Part shown: piece by piece, positions 1 to 5,977 of the stretch
How positions within the stretch are numbered: the first letter of the stretch is position 1
Layout of the letters: the number at the start of each line of letters is the position of its first letter
The notes under the pieces: model-generated
Database searches by the model: none
Seen by the model: only the letters and a program-made list of their open reading frames with translations
Told to the model about the DNA's origin: nothing
Assembly: GCA_947254595.1 (NCBI GenBank)
Contig: CAMYED010000014.1
Coordinates: forward strand, 1 to 20,032
Direction: 5' to 3'
Length of the DNA: 20,032 bases
Source of the DNA: an uncultured Gardnerella sp.
GTDB lineage: Bacteria; Actinomycetota; Actinomycetes; Actinomycetales; Bifidobacteriaceae
Translations under genes and position numbers: made by a program

Positions 1-9
1 ATTTGCCAT
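1..9 (-). CDS. Start of an unidentified minus-strand gene (partial, off left edge)
   Basis: Reading the minus strand from position 9, an ATG is followed by codons for Ala and Asn before the window ends. It is preceded by GAAAGGAG with a 6-base spacer (positions 16-23), a near-ideal Shine-Dalgarno site, which is the only reason to call a gene here. Three residues are too few to name the product. It lies downstream of, and in the same direction as, the DUF3052 gene, with the 50-bp repeats between them. Confidence 0.5.
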
Positions 10-55
10 GTTTTACTCCTTTCACTAGCAGTCCAGAAAAAGGGGTACATATCAA

Positions 56-209
56 TGTCGCTAAATATCGGCAGTTACGTTACGTAAGTGTGTAGAAAAT
101 AACGCAATCACGCTAAATACCGACAGTTTCGTTACAGTCATGTATAGGGAATGTCGTTATGTCGCTAAATATCGGCAGTTACGTTACGTAAGTGTGTAGA
201 AAATAACGC
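56..209. repeat. 50-bp perfect direct repeat with a diverged middle copy
   Basis: Positions 56-105 and 160-209 are identical over 50 bases, starting TGTCGCTAAATATCGGCAGT and ending GAAAATAACGC. Between them, 110-155 carries a diverged relative (CGCTAAATACCGACAGTTTC followed by GTTAC and a TGTA motif). The array fills the gap between two minus-strand genes. The reverse complement of the unit aligns with 12257-12300, so the array belongs to a family dispersed through the window. Confidence 0.9.
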
Positions 210-229
210 CGCTTTACTTGCTTTACTGC

Positions 230-709
230 TTACTTGCTTTGACCTTTGCCGAATGCGCGCAACTGAACGCCATTCCAATCCGCGCTTACAGTAAGAGGAG
301 TAGATGCGTTCATGCCAGCTGTTTTAGCTGCAGATTGCACCGTGTTAGAACTTGGGGAACCTTCGCGGCCAGGCTTAGGCATTAGAACCCACATTGGCGC
401 ATCGTCATCAAGCATATTTGTTGCATCCATAATGGTGTCCGCAAGCTCGTCTTCGTCGTCGCCATCGCGCCACCAAATAATCACGCCATCAACAGCAGCA
501 TCGTAATCTTCATCCACCAGTTCTTCGCCGGTGAGCTGCTCGATGCTTTCACAAATCGTTTCGTCAACATCGTCGTCCCAAAGCCATTGTTGCACAATGT
601 CTCCTGGTTGGAATCCGAATTCCTGTGCATGCTGAAAAGCTATCTGTTCCACGTGACTCAATATATCAAAGCGCCACGAAGTGCGTGGTTGTGTCGGCGT
701 GTATTGCAC
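230..709 (-). CDS. DUF3052 family protein
   Basis: This 159-residue acidic cytosolic protein matches the actinobacterial DUF3052 family in its visible core: GFQPGDIVQQ near residue 32, DDDVDETI, ELVDEDYDAAVDGVIIWWRDGD around residues 63-84, then a WVLMPKPGREG segment and an AGM/SADWNG C-terminus. The family has no established biochemical function. The start is a GTG at 709; the best ribosome site, AAGGAAAG, sits about 13 bases upstream, rather far, so the start is tentative, but no later Met precedes the conserved block at a better spacing. The C-terminus ends in the Lys-rich GKGQSK. It is flanked by repeats on both sides and transcribed away from nrdD. Assignment is from remembered family pattern. 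Confidence 0.85.
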   Translation of the reverse strand: MQYTPTQPRTSWRFDILSHVEQIAFQHAQEFGFQPGDIVQQWLWDDDVDETICESIEQLTGEELVDEDYDAAVDGVIIWWRDGDDEDELADTIMDATNMLDDDAPMWVLMPKPGREGSPSSNTVQSAAKTAGMNASTPLTVSADWNGVQLRAFGKGQSK

Positions 710-816
710 TTAATTAAGTAGTCTTTCCTTACTTACTCTGCTTTACGTGCGTGTATAGGAAATGTTGGAAAAGTACACGGCAAATGTTCCAAAATAACGT
801 CAAAGCAGACTAGCAG

Positions 817-1008
817 AGACACGCACGCAGATTGGTTACTGCACTAGGGCCTCATTTCGCACATCTTCAGACACGCACGCAGTAACTCATCTGCACCAGT
901 GTCCCAAAACGGGCAAAATGAGACACGCACGCAGTAACTCATCTGCACCAGTGTCCCAAAACGGGCAAAATGAGACACGCACGCAGTAACTCATCTGCAC
1001 CAGTGTCC
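817..1008. repeat. 52-bp tandem repeat, about 3.7 copies
   Basis: Units begin at 817, 869, 921 and 973, exactly 52 bases apart, each starting AGACACGCACGCAG. The copies at 869 and 921 are identical; the one at 973 is identical until about 1007 and then diverges; the one at 817 keeps the first 14 bases and a central CTGCAC but is otherwise diverged. Units are directly adjacent with no unique spacers. The minus-strand start of the unit, GTTACTGCGTGCGTGTCT, resembles the dispersed GTTACGCGCGTGTA motif. Confidence 0.95.
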
Positions 1009-1593
1009 GAAGAATGGCCAGCGCGCTAAATCGCAGCGCTCAGGCAGGTCGGAGCGCAAACGCCGGAGAAAAACTACCGCAAATGTTTCACTCGCTTTGC
1101 AGCCGTGCTTCTGCGAACAGTGAGTATTTGCTAATTAGTGAACTTTATCAGTATTGCTCTGCAGGCGTTGAGTATTTGTTGATTAAAGAACACTAGCATT
1201 CATGCTGCTGCACACATCACACCAGAAACTCCTACCAAACCACAGAACACTAGCGGCTTTACTAGTAGTGGGAGATAGGAATTGCTTGTCGAGCAATATA
1301 AAAGCGGAGCGATAGTAGTAGCTTTTTGATGAATACTATTTCCGCAAAAAAGTAAGTAAAAAACTAAACTTAACTATCTTGCCGCTAAGTCCGAATAAGG
1401 TATAGGAGCGTAGCGCTGCGAGATAAGTAATTCCTATATCACACAGCCACTCCAGAAAGCGCGCCAGCCAAAACTCGCACACACTACTCAAGAACATCTA
1501 AAACAAAAAATCACCACTAAAGAAACTCAAAACGCCAGCAATCAAGCCTTCCTTATCCTCGACACGCCTCAAAAATCGCGAAAGTGACGCAAA
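1009..1593. other. Non-coding stretch with short direct and inverted repeats
   Basis: No ORF here has a ribosome site or a recognisable product. Visible structure: a 23-base imperfect direct repeat beginning TGAGTATTTG at 1121 and 1169 (48 bases apart), and an imperfect inverted repeat whose arms are 1268-1290 and 1422-1444, each containing the core ATAGGAATT on its own strand. The left arm adjoins a small perfect hairpin (ATTGCT 1281-1286, AGCAAT 1292-1297). From 1445 to 1593 the sequence is A- and C-rich on the plus strand with nothing I recognise. Confidence 0.6.
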
Positions 1594-1641
1594 TCACTAC
1601 ATATAGTTGGTCATCTTTGCGTTTTGCCCTAGATATTGGGC
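1594..1641. promoter_or_regulatory. Two NrdR-box-like palindromes upstream of nrdD
   Basis: TCACTACATATAGTTG (1594-1609) and GCCCTAGATATTGGGC (1626-1641) each fit the 16-base NrdR consensus ACACTATATATAGTGT at most core positions (about 12 and 11 of 16 when W positions are allowed). They are separated by 16 bases, 32 centre to centre, i.e. on one helix face. Paired boxes at that spacing are the known architecture for the dNTP-responsive repressor NrdR. Possible -10 elements follow at 1653-1658 (TATAGT) and 1707-1712 (TATAAG, with an upstream TG). Confidence 0.65.
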
Positions 1642-1740
1642 ATGAGTTGGGCTATAGTAGAGCGAGTTGTTGAAAATAGTTCCTATTTTGCAACAAGAGA
1701 ATTTGCTATAAGGAACGGTGTTCAAGAAAGGTCTGTACCG

Positions 1741-4161
1741 ATGCAGGTTTTGGAAGAAACTGATGTCAAGAGCGCAGCAATTAGTATGGATGATGGTGTA
1801 GCTGAAGCTCCAGTTTCCCGCGTGCAGGTCGAGAAGCGCGACGGTCGCGTAGTTGATTTTGATCCGCTGAATATCATTATGGCCATTAAGGCTGCTTTTA
1901 AGGATTTGGGCAAGGAAGTCGGCCCGCAAGAAGAGCAGATGATTCGCAGCATTTCCAACCATATTGAGGCTGAGATTCAGGATCGTTACAATGGTCCTGC
2001 AAAAATTGAGGATATTCAAACGCTTGTTGAGCATGGCCTTATTGAAAATCATCTTTATGAGGTTGCTCGCTGCTACACAAGCTACCGCTTGAACCGAGAC
2101 ATCGATCGCGCAAAAGCTACCGATATTAACGAAGCTGTAAATCGTCTTGTAAATCGTGACGAGTCGCTCGTGCGCGAAAACGCAAATAAGGATTCTAACG
2201 TTTACGCCACTCAGCGCGATCTTCTTGCAGGCGCTGTTTCCAAGGCTTCCGCGTTCTCTATGCTTCCTCACGCAGTTTCTAACGCGCACATGAAGGGCGA
2301 TATTCACTTCCATGATGCTGATTATTCGCCATTTACTTGCATGAGCAACTGCTCGCTTCCTGATTTTGGGGACATGCTTGCTAAGGGCTTTGCGCTTGGT
2401 AATGCAATGATGGATAGCCCAAAGTCTATTGGCACTGCTGCAACTCAGGTTACGCAGATTATTAAGGATATTGCGGGCGCGCAGTATGGCGGTCAGACTG
2501 TGAATCGTGCCGACGAAATGCTTGAGCCTTACGCTAAGTGCGATTATGAGAAGAACTTGGCAATGGCTCACGCTATGATTCCGGATTCTACGCCGATTGA
2601 AGTTGCGAAGGATATGATTGACGGTTTGAAGGCTCAGGAGCCTAAGAATCTTCACTGCTCAGATAGGGATCCGCTTCCTGCTGACACTCCTTTTGATGAA
2701 AACTTGAGCGAGCTTGATCAGATTCGTGAGATTTACGCGAAGATTATGACGCGTAAGGCTATTTACGACGCTATGCAAACTATGGAGTATCAGATTAATT
2801 CCAACCGCGTTTCTAACGGCCAGACTCCGTTCGTAACTGTTGGCTTTGGCTTGGGTACGTCTTGGTTTGCTCGTGAAATTCAGCGCGCTATTTTGCTTAA
2901 TCGTATTCGTGGCCTTGGTAAGGATCGTCATACTGCTATTTTCCCTAAGCTTGTGTTTACTATTAAGCACGGTGTGAATGCGGATCCGGGCGATCCGAAT
3001 TACGATTTGAAGCAGCTGGCTCTTGAGTGCTCTACTAAGCGCATGTACCCAGACGTTGTGTTCTACGAGAATATTGTTAAGATTACTGGCTCCTTCAAGG
3101 CTCCTATGGGCTGCCGTTCCTTCCTTCAGGGTTGGATTGATCCGAAAACTGGCAAGGATGTTGAAGATGGCCGTATGAATCTTGGCGTTGTAACTGTTAA
3201 TATGCCGCGTATTGCGCTTGAATCTCACGGCGATGTGACTCGCTTCTGGAAGCTTTTTGACGAGCGTATGGAAGTTGCTCACCAGGCTTTGCGTTTCCGT
3301 ATTATGCGTTGTAAGCAGGCAACTCCTGTGAACGCTCCAACACTGTTCCGCTACGGTGCTTTTGGTCGTTTGGAAGCTAACGAGAGCGTGGATCAGTTGT
3401 TCCGTAATGAGCGCGCAACTGTTTCTCTCGGCTACATTGGCTTGTATGAGACTACTGCAGTGTTCTTCGGCAAGGATTGGATGCAAGATCACAGCTGGAA
3501 TGAGGATGGCAAGGAGTTTGCGCTTTCTTTGGTTCGCCGCATGAATAAGCTTTGCCAGCAGTGGTCGAAGGCTGAAGGCTACCATTATTCCGTTTACTCA
3601 ACTCCTGCTGAGTCTTTGACTGACCGCTTTAACCGCATGGATCGTCAGAAGTTCGGCCGCATTGAAGGCGTTACCGATCACGACTTCTACACTAATTCCT
3701 TCCATTACCCGGTTTGGTTGCAGCCAACTCCTATGGAGAAGCTTCGCTACGAGGTTGACTTCCCGTATCTTGCTTCCGGCGGCTTTATTAACTACTGCGA
3801 ATTCCCATGCTTGCAGGCGAATCCTAAGGCTTTGGAAGCTGTTTGGGATTATGCTTATAAGATTGGCATCGGCTACTTGGGTACTAATACGCCTATTGAT
3901 CACTGCTTCGTTTGTGGCTTCCAGGGTGATTTTGAGCCGACTAAGGAAGGTTTCCGTTGCCCTGAGTGCGGCAACAGTGATCCGGATAAGTGCAATGTCA
4001 CGAAGCGTACTTGCGGCTACTTGGGCAATCCTGTTCAGCGTCCAATGGTTCACGGTCGTCACGAGGAGATTGCGCATCGCGTAAAGCACATGTCTGGCGA
4101 AACTGGTCACGTGACGCTGGATAATGGTGAATCTCGCGAATGGTATGAGGAAACTAAGTAA
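1741..4161 (+). CDS. nrdD: Anaerobic (class III) ribonucleoside-triphosphate reductase, large subunit
   Basis: NrdD reduces ribonucleoside triphosphates to deoxynucleotides without oxygen, using a glycyl radical installed by NrdG. From the ATG at 1741 the protein has 806 residues. An N-terminal ATP-cone begins near residue 28 (VEKRDGRVVDFDPLN), giving allosteric control. The C-terminal zinc site is C722xxC725 and C740xxC743, and the radical loop RTCGYLG places the radical glycine at about residue 759. The frame is open back to 1636, but that start lies within the second NrdR-like box and has no ribosome site; the ATG at 1741 has AGAAAGG nine bases upstream and follows an extended -10 at 1707-1712. 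The gene is full length with all visible catalytic motifs. nrdG follows in the same direction after a 262-base gap. Confidence 0.96.
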   Translation: MQVLEETDVKSAAISMDDGVAEAPVSRVQVEKRDGRVVDFDPLNIIMAIKAAFKDLGKEVGPQEEQMIRSISNHIEAEIQDRYNGPAKIEDIQTLVEHGLIENHLYEVARCYTSYRLNRDIDRAKATDINEAVNRLVNRDESLVRENANKDSNVYATQRDLLAGAVSKASAFSMLPHAVSNAHMKGDIHFHDADYSPFTCMSNCSLPDFGDMLAKGFALGNAMMDSPKSIGTAATQVTQIIKDIAGAQYGGQTVNRADEMLEPYAKCDYEKNLAMAHAMIPDSTPIEVAKDMIDGLKAQEPKNLHCSDRDPLPADTPFDENLSELDQIREIYAKIMTRKAIYDAMQTMEYQINSNRVSNGQTPFVTVGFGLGTSWFAREIQRAILLNRIRGLGKDRHTAIFPKLVFTIKHGVNADPGDPNYDLKQLALECSTKRMYPDVVFYENIVKITGSFKAPMGCRSFLQGWIDPKTGKDVEDGRMNLGVVTVNMPRIALESHGDVTRFWKLFDERMEVAHQALRFRIMRCKQATPVNAPTLFRYGAFGRLEANESVDQLFRNERATVSLGYIGLYETTAVFFGKDWMQDHSWNEDGKEFALSLVRRMNKLCQQWSKAEGYHYSVYSTPAESLTDRFNRMDRQKFGRIEGVTDHDFYTNSFHYPVWLQPTPMEKLRYEVDFPYLASGGFINYCEFPCLQANPKALEAVWDYAYKIGIGYLGTNTPIDHCFVCGFQGDFEPTKEGFRCPECGNSDPDKCNVTKRTCGYLGNPVQRPMVHGRHEEIAHRVKHMSGETGHVTLDNGESREWYEETK

Positions 4162-4238
4162 CTTAAGTAACTTAAGTAACTGCTAAGTAACTTAAGTAAT
4201 CTACTTAAGTAATCTACTTAAGTAATCTACTTAAGTAA
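4154..4238. repeat. Short tandem repeats with CTTAAGTAA units after nrdD
   Basis: Beginning in the last codons of nrdD, the sequence repeats AGTAACTTA-type 9-base units, then three exact 13-base copies of TCTACTTAAGTAA at 4200-4212, 4213-4225 and 4226-4238. Each unit contains the palindrome TTAAGTAA or CTTAAG. The units supply in-frame stop codons just after the nrdD terminus. Such arrays readily change copy number. Confidence 0.9.
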
Positions 4239-4288
4239 TTCTCATAAATAAATAGCGTTTCTTTTGTTTGTTGTTTGGTGATGATCTG

Positions 4289-4366
4289 GCCGTTAGAATT
4301 TTGATTGCGTTTTGTGATTGCATTTTCTAACGGCTGGATTTATTTTATTTGCGCAAGTTACTTGCG
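4289..4366 (+). other. Two hairpins in the nrdD-nrdG spacer
   Basis: GCCGTTAGAA (4289-4298) and TTCTAACGGC (4325-4334) form a perfect 10-bp stem around a 26-base loop that itself contains two GATTGC copies. Just downstream, CGCAAG (4352-4357) and CTTGCG (4361-4366) form a 6-bp stem with a 3-base loop. Neither is followed by a clean U-run, so I do not call a terminator; RNA processing or attenuation before nrdG is possible. Confidence 0.5.
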
Positions 4367-4423
4367 TAGATTATTTGTTTTAGTTATTTGTTTTAGTTGA
4401 TTATTAGTTTTAAGGAGGTGGAT

Positions 4424-5131
4424 ATGGCACGCATTACTTTGCATGATTTTGCGCCGAATGACGCGAATCGCGGGCCGTGGATTCCTACCTCGCTTTCTAA
4501 TAATCCGCGCGCCGGTCAGTGGTCTAGTGAGCGCATGAGCCAGGGCATGGTTGCCGACTATAAGCGCTTTTTGATGACTGACGGCGAGGGTATTCGCTGC
4601 TCGCTTTACGTTTCCGGCTGCCCGTTCCATTGCGTTGAGTGCTATAACGAGTCGATTTGGGATTTTCGCGCAGGGCATCCTTATACTCAAAAGCTTGAAG
4701 ACCAGATTATGGAAGATTTAGCGCAGCCTTATGTTCAAGGTCTAACGCTTCTTGGTGGCGAACCACTGCTCAACACTGGTATTTTGCTGCCTCTTTGCAA
4801 GCGTATTCGCGAAGAATTTGGCAATACAAAAGATATTTGGAGTTGGACTGGATACACGTGGGAAGAGCTTATGCGCCAAGGGGAGACACCGGATAAGCTT
4901 GAGCTTCTGCGTTACGTTGATATTCTTGTTGACGGACGCTATATGAAGGATTTGCATGATTCGCTTTTGCAATTCCGCGGCTCTAGTAATCAGCGTATTA
5001 TCGACGTGCCAAAGTCTTTGGAAAATCCGCAAAATCCTCCTGTAATTTGGGAAAAGCTTCACGATCAGGAGCGTTTTATTCCGTCGATTTACGGCAAAGA
5101 CCGTGCGCAAGGCGAAGGCGACGCTTCGTAA
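4424..5131 (+). CDS. nrdG: Anaerobic ribonucleotide reductase activating protein (radical SAM)
   Basis: NrdG is the radical S-adenosylmethionine enzyme that generates the glycyl radical on NrdD. The 235-residue product carries the 4Fe-4S cluster motif C66-x3-C70-x2-C73 (SGCPFHCVEC), the SAM-binding GGEP at 111-114, a WSWTGYTWEEL segment, and DILVDGRY followed by FRGSSNQRIIDV near the end, all NrdG signatures. It is longer than the roughly 155-residue enterobacterial enzyme because of an N-terminal stretch of about 45 residues before the core and a C-terminal tail. The start at 4424 is fixed by AGGAGG at 4413-4418 with a 5-base spacer; the in-frame start at 4397 has no ribosome site. It follows nrdD, its partner, and its stop is 31 bases from the convergent gene. 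Confidence 0.95.
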   Translation: MARITLHDFAPNDANRGPWIPTSLSNNPRAGQWSSERMSQGMVADYKRFLMTDGEGIRCSLYVSGCPFHCVECYNESIWDFRAGHPYTQKLEDQIMEDLAQPYVQGLTLLGGEPLLNTGILLPLCKRIREEFGNTKDIWSWTGYTWEELMRQGETPDKLELLRYVDILVDGRYMKDLHDSLLQFRGSSNQRIIDVPKSLENPQNPPVIWEKLHDQERFIPSIYGKDRAQGEGDAS

Positions 5132-5162
5132 TCCTATTGAATTTGCTACTCATACGATATAT

Positions 5163-5507
5163 TTAACAATGTTTGCGGACGATTATAAGAATGCATACAT
5201 ATACACATGTTACGGTAAATATAATTAATCTCGTAACATCTGTATTGCAAACTGCTAAAAGAATTATGCTAACTATGCTCATAAATACTGTAACTAAACG
5301 ATAGATAGTTTGGTATGTCTTTTCTTTGCATAAATATAAAAGATAGATTATTAATATTAATAGGACGAATGCTTGAATGGTGAGACTAGCAATATTAATA
5401 CAAGTGTTATCGTCTTTTAATTCCTTCAATTGTTTAAAGAAATAAATAGCTGACGAAATATAACAAAGCAACGTTATTGGCAGTAGAACTACGTGTTTGC
5501 TGTTCAT
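5163..5507 (-). CDS. Small four-helix membrane protein of unknown function
   Basis: The 114-residue product is almost entirely hydrophobic, with about four predicted membrane segments (residues near 6-24, 38-60, 66-88 and 92-110) joined by short charged loops such as KQLKELKDDN and CKEKTYQ. It ends in RKHC. The start is the ATG at 5507, preceded by GAGG with a 6-base gap; the same frame is open to 5594 but without a ribosome site. I recognise no family. It lies 41 bases downstream of the stop of a tiny signal-peptide-like ORF on the same strand, suggesting one transcript, and converges on nrdG. Its codons are much more AT-rich than those of nrdD. A role as an accessory or immunity-type protein for the peptide is only a guess from size and layout. 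Confidence 0.7.
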   Translation of the reverse strand: MNSKHVVLLPITLLCYISSAIYFFKQLKELKDDNTCINIASLTIQAFVLLILIIYLLYLCKEKTYQTIYRLVTVFMSIVSIILLAVCNTDVTRLIIFTVTCVYVCILIIVRKHC

Positions 5508-5548
5508 ATTGTTCCTCGCATAATTGTTGATATTAATAATGGAAATTC

Positions 5549-5720
5549 TCACTGCAAATCGACACAAATGCCTTTTTGCTGTGTACAACGCCAACTATCT
5601 TCGTACTGCTCAATAAGTTTCTTCTTGGGTGTTGGCTTGAGCTTGCAATGATAGTAAAAAAGACATAGATAATGTTACAAAGCAAGTAAGTATTCTATTA
5701 ATAGTCTTTTTCGCATTCAT
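5549..5720 (-). pseudogene. Tiny secreted or anchored peptide gene, probably frameshifted
   Basis: A strong ribosome site, AAAGGAG with a 7-base gap, precedes the ATG at 5720. The frame encodes 36 residues: a basic start (MNAKKTINR), a hydrophobic core and QAQAN, a plausible signal-peptidase site, ending at a TGA at 5610-5612. A second frame then reads KKLIEQYEDSWRC and GICVDLQ to a TGA at 5549, which looks like protein and carries two cysteines. Removing one base, for example from the run of six T on the coding strand inside TCTTTTTTA, would join both parts into one 56-residue ORF. I see the two frames directly; that they were once one gene is inference. It may instead be an intact 36-residue peptide. 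Function unknown; the membrane protein gene follows. Confidence 0.45.
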
Positions 5721-5757
5721 TACAGTACTCCTTTGTGCATGTAAATAAACCACCCTT

Positions 5758-5763
5758 ATTATA
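5758..5763 (-). promoter_or_regulatory. Candidate -10 box for the minus-strand small-gene pair
   Basis: On the minus strand this is a perfect TATAAT, 38 bases before the ATG at 5720. No convincing -35 is visible at 17 bases; the region upstream is very AT-rich. Confidence 0.35.
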
Positions 5764-5769
5764 TAACTT

Positions 5770-5961
5770 TTATAAGATGAAATCATCGTCGTTTATAATT
5801 TGAATTTGTAGAAGCACTTTTTCGTATGTGATTTGTCTGTATGCTAATATGTCAAAGATTAATCTATTTATGCATTTGGTAATTAAATAACTCAATGCGG
5901 GAATATTTCCATGCGCAATAGTTAAAATTTGAGAAGTGATACTATTGAACTTAAGAATCAC
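5770..5961 (-). CDS. Doubtful 63-residue ORF
   Basis: An open frame from a GTG at 5961 encodes 63 residues including PALSYLITKCINRLIFDILAY and a C-terminus NDDDFIL. Composition is protein-like, but there is no ribosome site before the GTG and the frame overlaps the putative promoter of the divergent ABC genes. It could be the remnant C-terminus of a lost gene, or chance in AT-rich DNA. I recognise no family. Confidence 0.2.
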   Translation of the reverse strand: MILKFNSITSQILTIAHGNIPALSYLITKCINRLIFDILAYRQITYEKVLLQIQIINDDDFIL

Positions 5962-5963
5962 TT
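5934..5963. promoter_or_regulatory. Inverted repeat over a candidate promoter of the ABC exporter operon
   Basis: AAGTGAT (5934-5940) and ATCACTT (5957-5963) are perfect complements 16 bases apart. The left arm overlaps an extended -10 candidate, TG at 5937-5938 followed by TACTAT at 5940-5945. The ATG of the first exporter gene is at 5978. The layout fits a dimeric repressor site, but no regulator gene lies in the window next to the operon. Confidence 0.4.
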
Positions 5964-5977
5964 AGGGAAGGGGCGCA

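Noticed and set aside
817..1008. CRISPR array
   Set aside because: The 52-base units are contiguous with no unique spacers, and no cas gene is in the window.
1014..1196. 60-residue plus-strand ORF after the 52-bp array
   Set aside because: No ribosome site, low-complexity start, and it spans a 48-base direct repeat.
1597..2655. Long minus-strand ORF opposite nrdD (and others at 2659-3585 and 3598-4110)
   Set aside because: They are antisense shadows of nrdD codons, rich in Arg, Asn and Leu, without ribosome sites or recognisable domains.
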